Of a DNA stretch of 64,000 nt, positions 1 through 9,001 are shown one piece after another. Made by a program: the position numbers and the translations under genes. The notes beneath the pieces were generated by a model. That model saw nothing but the letters and a program-made list of their open reading frames with translations, was not told where the DNA came from and searched no databases. Location: assembly GCA_018222405.1 (NCBI GenBank), contig JAAFAI010000006.1, positions 144,373-208,372 of the forward strand. The letters are read 5' to 3'. Numbering within the stretch: position 1 is the first letter of the stretch; each line of letters starts with the position of its first letter. Source of the DNA: Gammaproteobacteria bacterium (lineage in GTDB: Bacteria; Pseudomonadota; Gammaproteobacteria; Enterobacterales; Alteromonadaceae).

Positions 1-2
1 CC

Positions 3-1973
3 GAAATGAGTCCTTACGCCGATATCGTGTTTAGTGCCGACAGTCAGTTACTGGCGATTACCACCAGTAAGCTCGGCGATGAGCGTCAGCGCATTTATGT
101 GCACAACTTTGCCGAAAACCGTGGCCAGGTGCTGACCAGCGACAAGTACAACTCCTATTCTCCGGCTTTTAGTCAGGACCAACAATGGCTTTATTTCCTG
201 TCGGACCGGGAATTTACTCCCACTACGCGTTCACCCTGGGGCGACCGCAACATGGGCACCACCTTTGACCGCCGCACTCAGATTTTCGCCTATGCGCTGA
301 AAGCCGATGCGACCTTCCCTTTCCAAAAGCCTACCGAACTGACGGCAAAGGCTGAACCGGAAGAAAGCAGCGAAAGCGAGGAGGCAGACAATGCGCCTGA
401 GGCACCGCTTATTGACTGGGAGCAGTTAACTAACAGACTTTGGCAGGTACCGGTAAGTCCCGGCAACTATAGCGACCTGACTGCCAACGCCAAATACCTT
501 TATGTCAGGGATCAGGTTACCGAACCTGGCAGCAAACCGATGCTTAAGGCCATTGAACAAACACCACATCATAAAACCAGCACCTTTACGGCTGGCCTGA
601 GCGGTTACAAACTCGGTACTGATGGCAAGAGTATGCTGGTGTTAAAACAAAGCAGCAATAACGATCAGATCTTTATTGTCGGCGCTGGCAGCAGTTTTCC
701 TTCAGACACAACCGACCAGAAAGCTGATGTGTCGGCCTGGAAATTACGCATCGATCCACAGCAGGAATGGCAACAACTGTTCCATGATGCCTGGCTGATG
801 CACCGTGATTACTTCTATGACAAAGCCATGCGAGGCGTTGACTGGGCAGCTATGAAAGAAAAATATCAGCCACTGGTAGCTCGCATTACCGATCGCGCCG
901 AACTGAACGACGTGCTTGGCCAGATGACTGGTGAGCTAAATGTGCTGCACTCACAGGTGTATGGTGGCGACACTCCGCAGGAGCCTGATCGTCCTGCGCC
1001 AGCCAGTTTAGGTGCCAATTTGCTGCAAACCGATAAGGGCGTACAAATTGCTAGTATTTACCAGTACGACAACGAAGTGCCTGCCAAGGCCTCGCCGTTG
1101 TTAAAACCCGGTACTAACGCCAAAGAAGGTGACATTATTACCAGTATTAATGCACGCCCGATTAACACGCTGGCTGAATTAAATCAGGCATTGCTTAATC
1201 AGGCTGACCGTCAGGTACTGTTGGGCCTTAGCCGCAATGGCGAAGCGCTGCAAACCATTGTGTATCCGGTAAGTAACCGCACCGATGCCCGCCTGCGCTA
1301 TCAGGACTGGACAACCCGTAACCGCCAGAAAGTAGAACAGGCCGACCAGGATATTGGCTACCTGCATTTGTACGCCATGGGTAGCAACGATGTGTCGGAT
1401 TTTGCTCGCGAATTCTACGCCGCCTATAAAAAAGACGGACTGATCATTGATGTACGCCGCAATCGCGGCGGTAATATTGATAGCTGGATTTTAGAGAAGC
1501 TGCTGCGCAAAGTGTGGATGTTCTGGACCAGCGGTAACCGCGAGCCTAATACCAACATGCAACAGACTTTCCGTGGACACCTGGTGGTGCTGGCCGATCA
1601 GTACACTTACTCCGACGGTGAAACCTTTACCGCAGGCGTAAAAGCCATGGACTTAGGCCCGGTGATCGGTAAACAAACTGCCGGTGCCGGCATCTGGTTG
1701 CGTGGTCGTAACCGCCTGGTCGATAACGGCATGGCGCGGGTAGCGGAACTACCGGTATTCGCCGAGGATGGTCGGTGGATCACTGAAGGACTGGGGATTG
1801 CCCCGGACATTGAAGTAGACAACCTGCCTCATGCCACCTTTATGGGTGAAGATGCACAGCTGGATGCCGCGATTGAGTATCTGCAACAACGTATTAAGCA
1901 GCGCCCGGTAAAACCGCTAACGCCTAAGGCCTACCCTGGTGTGACTGAACCTGCGGATGACATTGAGCCGTAA
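3..1973 (+). CDS. Tricorn-type S41 protease, 3' part (5' end outside window)
   Basis: The reading frame is already open at the window edge, so about 655 C-terminal residues of a tricorn-like protease are seen. Complete members are about 1,000 residues or more. Residues 1-200 look like the last beta-propeller blades. An acidic linker (EESSESEEADNAPE) follows at about 118-132. The core domain carries the His of LHSQ at about residue 315, a PDZ-like segment at about 340-420, and the S41 catalytic region GLIIDVRRNRGG followed by YSDGE, whose Ser (about 536) should be the nucleophile. Family members are periplasmic or cytosolic proteases that degrade peptides. The next gene is convergent, so this gene ends its own transcription unit. 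A first in-window ATG at position 6 is not a credible start. Confidence 0.9.
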   Translation, partial: EMSPYADIVFSADSQLLAITTSKLGDERQRIYVHNFAENRGQVLTSDKYNSYSPAFSQDQQWLYFLSDREFTPTTRSPWGDRNMGTTFDRRTQIFAYALKADATFPFQKPTELTAKAEPEESSESEEADNAPEAPLIDWEQLTNRLWQVPVSPGNYSDLTANAKYLYVRDQVTEPGSKPMLKAIEQTPHHKTSTFTAGLSGYKLGTDGKSMLVLKQSSNNDQIFIVGAGSSFPSDTTDQKADVSAWKLRIDPQQEWQQLFHDAWLMHRDYFYDKAMRGVDWAAMKEKYQPLVARITDRAELNDVLGQMTGELNVLHSQVYGGDTPQEPDRPAPASLGANLLQTDKGVQIASIYQYDNEVPAKASPLLKPGTNAKEGDIITSINARPINTLAELNQALLNQADRQVLLGLSRNGEALQTIVYPVSNRTDARLRYQDWTTRNRQKVEQADQDIGYLHLYAMGSNDVSDFAREFYAAYKKDGLIIDVRRNRGGNIDSWILEKLLRKVWMFWTSGNREPNTNMQQTFRGHLVVLADQYTYSDGETFTAGVKAMDLGPVIGKQTAGAGIWLRGRNRLVDNGMARVAELPVFAEDGRWITEGLGIAPDIEVDNLPHATFMGEDAQLDAAIEYLQQRIKQRPVKPLTPKAYPGVTEPADDIEP

Positions 1974-1981
1974 CTAACCTT

Positions 1982-2007
1982 GCGCTGCTTTGTCTCCAGG
2001 GCAGCGC
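1982..2007. terminator. Hairpin between convergent genes
   Basis: GCGCTGC and GCAGCGC form a 7-bp stem between the stop of the tricorn-type gene and the 3' end of the TolC-like gene. There is no long T tract on either side, so intrinsic termination is only plausible. Confidence 0.35.
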
Positions 2008-2016
2008 TTATCTATC

Positions 2017-3420
2017 CTACAAAACAATTGCCGCCACCACTTTATGCAAAGAGAGCTCAGCGGAGAGTAAATCAACCTGCGCCTCAATGGCTTTTAATTT
2101 TGCCTTTAGCACACCCGACTCCCGGGCATTCAGCTTAAACATATCACTGTCGCCGGCATCAAACCGTTTACGCTCAAGCTGCGACAAGGTTACCGCCAGC
2201 TCGGCGTTTTGCTGCTGCAGTGCCAGCACTTCGTGGGCCTGTTGCCAGTAAGCATAGGCCTGTTCAAATTGCTGATTAAGCTGGTCCTGGGCCAGAGTGA
2301 CTTCATACTCCAGCACCTTAAGTTTAGAGCGCATAGTCGCCTGTTCCGCTTTGGCTTTGCGGTTGCCCAGGGTATACGAGAACGTCAGGCCAATTTTACC
2401 TTCGGTTTCGGCCAGTGATGTCGGGCCGCTGCCCATATCTTTAGCTACCAGCGCCTTTACATCGAGCTTGGGCAATAACTGGTTTTCTGCCAGTCGAAAC
2501 TTATTCTGTGTAACGCTCTGCTCCGTACGCAGTACCGCTAACGCCGGATGTTGCATGATGGCACTACGCAGCCGGGCCGCCTGCGATGGCGTAATATTAA
2601 ATGGCCAGTCAATATCTGCTGGCAGCGCGGCATCGCTGGCAATCACCTGTGACTCGCCATCACGATTACGCCAGTAGAAAGCCAGCGCCTGTGCCGAGGC
2701 GCGCTGAGTTTGACGCAATTGCGATAATGCCAGCTTTTGTTCCAGAATACTGGCTTCAAATTCGGTGAGATCGACCTCGGCTAAATCGCCGCTTTTCAAT
2801 CGGGTCGACAACCCTTCGCGACGGTATTTCAATGTACCGAGAAGCTCCTCCACCGCGGCAATTTTGAGGCTTACTTCGTACCATTTTAAATACTGACTGA
2901 GACCTTTATACAAAAAGTCATTCATGCTCAGGGCTAATTCAGCCTGGTACTGTTCAATGGCTAACGCGGCGTTACTCACCCCTACCCGACGCTTGTCGAT
3001 ACTACGGTTTTGCAGCAGCGACAGTGCAACACCGATACTGGCCTCACCGCCTGATAAGGTATTGTACTGCTCCTCGTAAACCGGAAAGTCGCCGGTGGCT
3101 ACGCGATACTCACTGATAAGCTTAGCGTTCATATCACCCAGTGGTTTGACAAAGCGCTGGGCCGCGGCAGAGCCATCGTAATAACCGGCTACCCGGCCAC
3201 TGACATCCTGCTCAATGCGGCCGTCGAACTCACTTTGGGCGCTATCCAGGCCGTAAACCAACTGGTTATTTTTCTCAGTCAGCACATTCACATACGGGTG
3301 CAATTTCTGCATGTTGTCGATAAGCGCAGGAACGGTTGGCAACACCTGCTCCGCTTCGAGCGACGTAACCGCCCCACCAGTAAGCGAAAGCAGTGCCACC
3401 GCTAAAATGCGTTTAGTCAT
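2017..3420 (-). CDS. TolC-family outer membrane channel protein
   Basis: A 467-residue protein with an N-terminal signal peptide (LLSLTGGAVTSLEA region) followed by two long alpha-helical hairpin repeats rich in Gln, Ala and Leu, the pattern of the outer membrane efflux (OEP) family. It is the last gene of a three-gene operon and starts 9 nt after the HlyD-like gene, with AGGGGG just upstream of the ATG. Its expected role is the outer membrane exit duct for the adaptor and ABC protein encoded upstream. No substrate gene is visible nearby. Family assignment is firm; the partnership is inferred from operon structure. Confidence 0.88.
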   Translation of the reverse strand: MTKRILAVALLSLTGGAVTSLEAEQVLPTVPALIDNMQKLHPYVNVLTEKNNQLVYGLDSAQSEFDGRIEQDVSGRVAGYYDGSAAAQRFVKPLGDMNAKLISEYRVATGDFPVYEEQYNTLSGGEASIGVALSLLQNRSIDKRRVGVSNAALAIEQYQAELALSMNDFLYKGLSQYLKWYEVSLKIAAVEELLGTLKYRREGLSTRLKSGDLAEVDLTEFEASILEQKLALSQLRQTQRASAQALAFYWRNRDGESQVIASDAALPADIDWPFNITPSQAARLRSAIMQHPALAVLRTEQSVTQNKFRLAENQLLPKLDVKALVAKDMGSGPTSLAETEGKIGLTFSYTLGNRKAKAEQATMRSKLKVLEYEVTLAQDQLNQQFEQAYAYWQQAHEVLALQQQNAELAVTLSQLERKRFDAGDSDMFKLNARESGVLKAKLKAIEAQVDLLSAELSLHKVVAAIVL

Positions 3421-3429
3421 TACGGCCCC

Positions 3430-4467
3430 CTACCAGCCTGGTGCCGACGAACTGGCCTGTGTGGCCGGTTTCTGAGGCGGGAAGTTATTTAGTTGCCGCC
3501 ACAACTCGTAACCCAGGCGCACTTCTTCGAGCAGGATCCAGGCTTTCACCCGACTACCTAAGCGGGCAATGTTTTCCTCCGGCCAGGGCATCTCGGTTTC
3601 ATCGGGCTTGATCCACACCTGAAACGCGCCGGTGGCATCCGCCACCGGCTCAACATAGGTTACCACACCACCGAAGGTACCAATGGCAGTGCCCGGCCAG
3701 CCACTAAACTGAAACACCGGCCAGCCCTCAAACTGCAGGCGGGCTTTTGCGCCGGGCTTCACCAGTGGCGCATCCAGCCCGCTAATGATCACCCGTACCG
3801 TACGCTCGGCGTTTTTCGGAATAAACTGCGCCAGCACATCACCGGCTTTCACAAAGGTTGAACCACCGCCATTAAATAAACGCAGGATGGTGCCATCGAC
3901 CGGCGCAGTTTTGGTCATGGTAGCCTGACGGGAGAGCACCATGGACACCTGATTAATATCCGCCAGCGATGAAGCCGCCTTGGCTTTTAGTTCCTGTACT
4001 TTGATAAGAGCCGCTTCCACATCCTTACGCGACACCAGCCCCTGCTCCTGAAGTGCCTGCTGGCGTTGCAGGTTGCTTTCGGCATTAGCGACAGCGGTTT
4101 CGTTGGCCTGATGCGCCAGCCGTGTGGCCGCTAGTTGCGACTGCAGCTTTTCCAGTCGCTGAGCATCCACATCAATCAGGGTCACAATGGGATCGCCTGC
4201 TCTGACCTGCATACCCTCTCGTACGTGCCAGGTTTGGATCTGGCCATCAACCAGGGCTGAAATCGCCTGCATGCGATCCACCGGGTCCAGCGAGTCTACC
4301 GCGCCCGAGCCATGTGCGGTTTGGATCCACGGCGTAAAGTAGAGTCCGGCCGCCACCACCAGTACTAAAAAGGCAATCACCCAACACACCACCTTATGGA
4401 CGCTCGGAATAATTTGCGCAGGTAAGGAGGTGATATTTTGCATAAAACGGTTTTCTGCTTTACTCAT
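3430..4467 (-). CDS. HlyD-family membrane fusion (adaptor) protein
   Basis: A 345-residue adaptor. A single N-terminal membrane segment (VIAFLVLVVAAGLYF, about residues 30-45) is followed by the first lipoyl half (DGQIQTWHVREGMQVRAGD), a coiled-coil hairpin of about residues 120-190, the second lipoyl half (APVDGTILRLF) and a beta-barrel domain. It overlaps the ABC gene by 8 nt and is preceded by GGAGAAGG, so the two are probably translationally coupled. It would bridge the inner membrane component to the TolC-like protein. The protein is unremarkable for its family. What is odd is its partner, whose nucleotide-binding domain is degenerate. Confidence 0.9.
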   Translation of the reverse strand: MSKAENRFMQNITSLPAQIIPSVHKVVCWVIAFLVLVVAAGLYFTPWIQTAHGSGAVDSLDPVDRMQAISALVDGQIQTWHVREGMQVRAGDPIVTLIDVDAQRLEKLQSQLAATRLAHQANETAVANAESNLQRQQALQEQGLVSRKDVEAALIKVQELKAKAASSLADINQVSMVLSRQATMTKTAPVDGTILRLFNGGGSTFVKAGDVLAQFIPKNAERTVRVIISGLDAPLVKPGAKARLQFEGWPVFQFSGWPGTAIGTFGGVVTYVEPVADATGAFQVWIKPDETEMPWPEENIARLGSRVKAWILLEEVRLGYELWRQLNNFPPQKPATQASSSAPGW

Positions 4468-6136
4468 GACCTTCTCCCTTGTTGTCGGTTGCGCTGTCTT
4501 CCACGTATAACACGTCCTGCAAATTTAAGGTGGCATTAAACACGCCTTTAAGGGGCATATTGGTAAAGTATAAAACCGTACAATCTAACCGGGCGATGCG
4601 TTCCAGCAAGCGCTCTTTAATGCTCTGCGGAATGGCATCGAAATGCTGATTGATCACCAGTACCTGCGGTTTAGAAAGTACAGCGGCAGCGAGTTTTAAC
4701 AATAAAAACTCGAGCGGCTGCAAGGGATCGCCAAGCACCGAAATACGCGTTGCAATACCGTCATCCAGATTATCAATCACTTCATCAAGGCCAACATATT
4801 CGAGGGCTTTACGCACCTCTGCTACCGTAGCCTCGGGTGCCGCCAGGCGCAGGTATTCTTCGATGGTACACTCCACAATCAGGGACCGGTCGAGCGTACT
4901 TACGGCCTGCCGTAATTCGTACATGTCGTAGTCGAATAAACTGTAATCGCCAAGCAGGATTTCACCCTTGGCCGGACGTTCAAAGCGCTTAAGAAAGCCC
5001 ACTAACTGCTTTTGTACCCAGCTCTTGCGAGTAGTAATAAAGTACTTATGGCCCGCTTCCAGCGTGGCATCCAGGTAACAGCTGTCTTCAAAATGGCTCA
5101 GCGCCAGACGTTTAAACACCAGCTTGGAAGAAGATGGAATGCGTGCGCCGTCATCGTGGGTTTCTTCCTGGGGAATAACCAGTGCCGAGCCTATTTTTTC
5201 TGCCGCACCATACAGCTCGTAATACAGTTTTAGGTACTGGCTGAACCGCGAGATCCCAAAGAACACTGCCGACATAATCAACTCTGCCGCCACCAGCTGA
5301 CCAATCGAGAGTTGCCCCTGCACGACCAGAAACCCGCCAAGGCCGAGCAAAGTAGCGCTGGCAAAGGCATACAGCAGCAGAAAGGACACCGCCTGGGAAA
5401 AGGTAAAGGTAAAGTGGCCCTTATGCTTGGCAATGTAGTTTTTAATAAAGCTTTCGGTATTGCGCCCGGCATAATCCATATGGTCGGAAGATTTAAAAAA
5501 CTCATGGGCAGCGGCCACATCGTTTAACCACTTGGCGGTATCGTATTTGGTTTGAGACAGTTCAATAGCAGTGCGTTTTGCACCCGGCCCCCATATTTTC
5601 CACACCAGGTACATCACCAGCAGAATTATCATATTGAGGACAAACAGAAACGGGTGATAAAACGACACCAGGGTAAAACCCACAATGATTTGCAGCACCA
5701 GGGCAAACCCATCGACCATCAGTGACGGAATGTTTTTCTGCAATGTCATGATGTCGAAGTAGCGGTGGGTAATCGACGTGTTACGCCGCCCCTCAAAAAA
5801 GCTGTGGGGCGCCATGATGGTTTTAAGCCCGAGCTGAGAGACCAGCCGGGTATATACGCGGCGCTCGTAGTACTCCATCACCCGCATACGCAGCGCACTG
5901 AAAATGCCCGACACAAAAAGCGTTGTAAACAGAATAGCTGCCAGAATCGTTACGGCGCGGATGGAGCCTATGTTGGCAATACTGTTGATCAGGGTTTGCA
6001 CCGCAATGGGTACAGCAAGGGTGAGCAAACTGATTGCCACACCATACACCGCTGCCACACCAAAAAATCCGCCCTCCGGCTTTAATAAGGAAACCAGGTA
6101 TTTTTTGGTTTGTCGTAAATCGATGTTTTTTTCCAT
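4460..6136 (-). CDS. ABC exporter-like membrane protein with degenerate ATPase domain
   Basis: A 558-residue protein with the layout of a type-I-secretion half transporter: six membrane helices in about residues 18-310, then a nucleotide-binding-domain (NBD) fold. The helices look normal. In the NBD every catalytic motif is replaced. The Walker A region (about residue 368) reads TTRKSWVQKQ, with no Gly-rich loop and Gln where the Lys belongs. The signature LSGGQ aligns with LQPLE. Walker B reads VLVINQ (about 491-496), with Asp to Asn and Glu to Gln. The Q-loop and H-loop residues are missing too. The frame is intact over its whole length and sits first in an ABC-HlyD-TolC operon, so it is probably expressed rather than decaying. 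It is unlikely to hydrolyse ATP. It could be a heterodimer partner of an ATPase encoded elsewhere, or a structural channel. Confidence 0.85.
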   Translation of the reverse strand: MEKNIDLRQTKKYLVSLLKPEGGFFGVAAVYGVAISLLTLAVPIAVQTLINSIANIGSIRAVTILAAILFTTLFVSGIFSALRMRVMEYYERRVYTRLVSQLGLKTIMAPHSFFEGRRNTSITHRYFDIMTLQKNIPSLMVDGFALVLQIIVGFTLVSFYHPFLFVLNMIILLVMYLVWKIWGPGAKRTAIELSQTKYDTAKWLNDVAAAHEFFKSSDHMDYAGRNTESFIKNYIAKHKGHFTFTFSQAVSFLLLYAFASATLLGLGGFLVVQGQLSIGQLVAAELIMSAVFFGISRFSQYLKLYYELYGAAEKIGSALVIPQEETHDDGARIPSSSKLVFKRLALSHFEDSCYLDATLEAGHKYFITTRKSWVQKQLVGFLKRFERPAKGEILLGDYSLFDYDMYELRQAVSTLDRSLIVECTIEEYLRLAAPEATVAEVRKALEYVGLDEVIDNLDDGIATRISVLGDPLQPLEFLLLKLAAAVLSKPQVLVINQHFDAIPQSIKERLLERIARLDCTVLYFTNMPLKGVFNATLNLQDVLYVEDSATDNKGEGHE

Positions 6137-6256
6137 TTCAATATTTATCCAACTAAAGATAAGAATGCAATATCATTTACTAAAAGCAATAATAAACCGA
6201 CCACAAAAAAGAATAAAACTGTTATATTCTACTATAAACATCGAATTTTCCTTATT
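6137..6256. promoter_or_regulatory. Divergent intergenic region between exporter operon and LysR gene
   Basis: A 120-bp strongly A+T-rich gap separates two divergently transcribed units. This is the usual arrangement for a LysR-type regulator and its target. I see A/T-rich -10-like stretches (for example TATATT) on the plus strand, but no operator I can define confidently by eye. Confidence 0.45.
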
Positions 6257-7150
6257 ATGCATCAATTAAATTATCATCATCTGTACTACTTTTACCTGAT
6301 CGCCCGTGAGGGCAGTATCGCCAGCGCCGCTAAACTGTTGCATGTTACCCCGCAAACCGTTAGCGGTCAGCTTAGTACATTTGAGAAACAACTGGGTTAT
6401 TCGCTGTTTGATCGGGTGAGCAAACGCCTCTACCTTAACAGTAAAGGTAAACTGGTTTACCAGCATGCCAGTGAAATATTTCAAAAAGGCGCCAGACTGG
6501 TTGAGGTACTCCATGCCGATAATGAAACCATCGATCAGACTTTTGTTATAGGGATCACTGATGCCATCCCCAAGGTGCTGGCCTATGATTTTGTGCATTC
6601 CACCATGGCCTTGTCGAATAATGTACGTTTTATTTTCAGGGAAGGACCATTTGACTCGTTAATCAGTGACTTAGCGCTAAACCACGTGGATCTGATAATT
6701 GCCGACCGAGGGGTGGCGCCCGGCACTCAGTTAAATGCCAGCAGCTACTTTTTGGGTGAATCTCACTTAAGCTTTTTTGCCAGTCATGCACAGCTCAATC
6801 ATCATCAGGATTTCCCGCGCTCGCTTAACGGCGTGAGTTTACTGTTACCAGGCATTAAATCGGGCATTACCCTGGGCCTGACGAGCTGGCTTGAAGCTAA
6901 TCAGCTGTTTCCTAAAGTTGTAGCGGAGTTTGATGACAGCGCGCTGCTTAAAGTATTTGGCAGCGAGGGCTTTGGCGTATTTTGCGCGCCATCGGCGATT
7001 GCTGACCACGTGGCAGATTTTTACAACGTGGCATGCATTGGCGAAATTGCCGATATTACCGAACGCTTTTATGCCATCACCGGCAAAAACCGTGCTCAGC
7101 ACGTGTTGGTTAACAGTATTGTGGCCGAAGCAAAGACCCTGCTGGGCTAG
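6257..7150 (+). CDS. LysR-family transcriptional regulator, NhaR-like
   Basis: A 297-residue LysR-type regulator. The N-terminal helix-turn-helix (LNYHHLYYFYLIAREGSIAS, then AAKLLHVTPQTVSGQL) closely resembles the start of NhaR, the sodium/proton stress activator, rather than typical LysR proteins. The C-terminal part is a periplasmic-binding-protein-like effector domain. The gene is divergent from the ABC-HlyD-TolC operon with a 120-bp shared promoter region, so that operon is its likely target. No nhaA antiporter gene is present, so the name nhaR is not used. Effector unknown. Confidence 0.85.
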   Translation: MHQLNYHHLYYFYLIAREGSIASAAKLLHVTPQTVSGQLSTFEKQLGYSLFDRVSKRLYLNSKGKLVYQHASEIFQKGARLVEVLHADNETIDQTFVIGITDAIPKVLAYDFVHSTMALSNNVRFIFREGPFDSLISDLALNHVDLIIADRGVAPGTQLNASSYFLGESHLSFFASHAQLNHHQDFPRSLNGVSLLLPGIKSGITLGLTSWLEANQLFPKVVAEFDDSALLKVFGSEGFGVFCAPSAIADHVADFYNVACIGEIADITERFYAITGKNRAQHVLVNSIVAEAKTLLG

Positions 7151-7195
7151 ATTTAGCACAAACTCTTTTAAAAATTAGCCATCGGCAGCAACTAA

Positions 7196-7237
7196 GAATA
7201 CGCGCGAGGCAGAATTGAATACGCGCGAGGCAGAATT
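7196..7237. repeat. Perfect 21-bp tandem duplication
   Basis: Two adjacent identical copies of a 21-bp unit beginning GAATACGCGCGAGGC lie in the 229-bp gap between the LysR gene and the DUF1456 gene. The rest of the gap shows no gene. A possible -10 (TATACT) lies about 5 bp downstream of the second copy, so the unit is upstream of the next gene's probable promoter. Confidence 0.7.
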
Positions 7238-7379
7238 AACGTATACTGTTAAGCAGTGACGTGGCACTTTCCGCCACCTATATCGGGCCTGGCTGCCTCA
7301 CTGGCTCATCCTGCTGCATGCAACACGCAAATGATCCCTGGCGTAACAGGCCTTCGACAACTTATAAGTCCCAATCAAT

Positions 7380-8057
7380 ATGAACCACAATGATGTTTTG
7401 CGCAGAGTGCGCTTCGCCCTGCGAATAGACGATACCGCCGCCATTAATATTTTTCAGTTAGCTGGCTATAAAATGGATATTGAATATCTGAAAGCCAACA
7501 TGCGAAAAGAAGAAGAAGCCGGTTACCTGCCCTGTCGGGACAGCGTGATGGCAATGTTTCTGGATGGTCTGATCATTAAAATGCGCGGTGCACAGTCTGA
7601 TACGCCACCACCACAGCTGGCCAAGGGAGAGTTTTTAAGCAATAACGAAATTCTGCGCAAACTGCGAATTGCTCTGTCGTTTAGAGACGACGATATGCTG
7701 GAAGTGATGAAGCTCGGCAACTTCAATATGAGTAAAGGCGAAATGTCGGCGTTCTTCCGTAAGCCCGACCATCGTAATTTTAAACCCTGCGGCGATCAGG
7801 TACTGCGGTATTTTCTACTCGGCCTGGCCCGCAAATTAAGACCCGATGTAGCTTCCCAGGTAACGGAAAATGGTGCACCGGTAAACTCCCCTGCAATCAA
7901 AAAATCGATGAAACAGAAAGTAAAGCCCAAGCGCCCGGGGGCAACTAATAAGCCCGATGAAAAACGTACCAAATCAGGTGGCCGCATATCTGTGTGGCAC
8001 AAGCCGGGTGATAGTCAAAGTGCCAAACGCCCGGCTAAACGCCGTAAGCAGGATTAA
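7380..8057 (+). CDS. DUF1456 (YehS-like) protein
   Basis: A 225-residue protein made of two related about 65-residue repeats, one starting MNHNDVLRRVRFALRIDD and one starting LSNNEILRKLRIALSFRDDD. Each ends in a PC(R/G)D(S/Q)V motif and a short hydrophobic helix. This is the DUF1456/YehS pattern. The last about 70 residues are a Lys/Arg/Pro-rich, probably disordered tail ending KRPAKRRKQD, longer than in the E. coli protein. Function is unknown for the family; the basic tail suggests nucleic acid contact, which is inference. Confidence 0.82.
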   Translation: MNHNDVLRRVRFALRIDDTAAINIFQLAGYKMDIEYLKANMRKEEEAGYLPCRDSVMAMFLDGLIIKMRGAQSDTPPPQLAKGEFLSNNEILRKLRIALSFRDDDMLEVMKLGNFNMSKGEMSAFFRKPDHRNFKPCGDQVLRYFLLGLARKLRPDVASQVTENGAPVNSPAIKKSMKQKVKPKRPGATNKPDEKRTKSGGRISVWHKPGDSQSAKRPAKRRKQD

Positions 8058-8090
8058 TCGCCGCCAGTTAAGCTATAACCATAACCTGTT

Positions 8091-8594
8091 ATGCCATTTA
8101 CCCCTCTACACATGGGCCCGGGCCTGCTGATTAAAGCGCTGCTGCAAGGTAGCTTTAGTTTAATGGTATTTGGCTGGACACAAATTGTGATGGACGTGCA
8201 GCCGTTGTGGGTGATGATTGTGGGCCACGGCCACCTGCACGGTTTTTCTCACACCATAGTTGGTAGTTCACTCATTACTATTTTTGCCGCATTAACCGGT
8301 AAGTATGTATCCGAGTTTGGTCTGAGGATTATAGGAATCGCTAAGCCCGCGCAGCCTATAATCATTGCCTGGTGGGTGGCTTTTCTAAGCGCCTTTATTG
8401 GTAGTTACAGCCACGTAGGACTTGATGCCATTATGCATGGAGATGTCCAGCCCGCGTATCCGCTAACGCTAGCTAACCCAATACTAGGAATAATATCAGT
8501 GAGTACCCTGCACAAACTCTGCCTCTACAGTGGTATGCTTGGAGCAGTGATATTTTATGTAGTGCATTGGCACACCCGCAAAAAGCATTATTAA
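8091..8594 (+). CDS. Small polytopic membrane protein, hydrolase-like N-terminus
   Basis: A 167-residue integral membrane protein with about four hydrophobic segments. It opens with MPFTPLHMGPG and contains GHGHLHGFSHT and HVGLDAIMHGD. These His/Asp-rich loops recall the YdjM/DUF457-type membrane metal-dependent hydrolases, but I cannot assign it with certainty. It starts 33 nt after the DUF1456 stop, so it may be co-transcribed. No catalytic activity can be claimed from the sequence alone. Confidence 0.7.
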   Translation: MPFTPLHMGPGLLIKALLQGSFSLMVFGWTQIVMDVQPLWVMIVGHGHLHGFSHTIVGSSLITIFAALTGKYVSEFGLRIIGIAKPAQPIIIAWWVAFLSAFIGSYSHVGLDAIMHGDVQPAYPLTLANPILGIISVSTLHKLCLYSGMLGAVIFYVVHWHTRKKHY

Positions 8595-8616
8595 CCCCGT
8601 TGGAGAAAGTAGCGAT

Positions 8617-8997
8617 ATGGAGCTCAATCAGGTCACCCTGCCTGTGCAGGATATGCCAGAAGCAGTGCAGTTTTATTTAACCCTGGGCTTTACCCAGATT
8701 GTTGATACGCCTCAATACGCGCGCTTTAGTTGCCCTGACGGCGATTCTTCCTTCTCACTGTCATTGGATAAGGCTCGGATAACCAACCCTACGGTGATTT
8801 ATTTTGAACATGAGGCGCTCGATGAGCTCTACGAGGCATTACTTAAAAAAGGAATCGTTTTTGAGCAACCGCCCACAGAGCAGCGCTACCTGTGGAAAGA
8901 AGCTATTTTGAGAGATCCGTCGGGCAATAAGATTAAGTTATACCGGGCCGGCGAAAACCGCTTAAACCCACCGTGGAAGGTCAACATTCAAGCCTGA
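8617..8997 (+). CDS. VOC-family (glyoxalase/bleomycin-resistance fold) protein
   Basis: A 126-residue single-domain protein with the paired beta-alpha-beta-beta-beta layout of the vicinal oxygen chelate superfamily: VTLPVQDMPEAVQFYLTLGF at the start and ILRDPSGNKIKLY at the end. GGAG lies upstream of the ATG. The substrate cannot be predicted. The conserved Glu/His metal ligands of true glyoxalase I are not clearly all present, so it may bind rather than isomerise its ligand. It ends 4 nt before the convergent GH43 gene. Confidence 0.8.
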   Translation: MELNQVTLPVQDMPEAVQFYLTLGFTQIVDTPQYARFSCPDGDSSFSLSLDKARITNPTVIYFEHEALDELYEALLKKGIVFEQPPTEQRYLWKEAILRDPSGNKIKLYRAGENRLNPPWKVNIQA

Positions 8998-9001
8998 TAG
9001 C

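Noticed and set aside
5278..6085. Several 70-120-codon frames on the strand opposite or out of frame with the ABC exporter gene
   Set aside because: They overlap a full-length conserved protein and have no homology-like motifs or ribosome-binding sites.
4460..6136. Treating the degenerate ABC gene as a pseudogene
   Set aside because: No stop or frameshift interrupts it, the membrane domain is intact and it is coupled to the next gene; motif loss alone is not evidence of decay.
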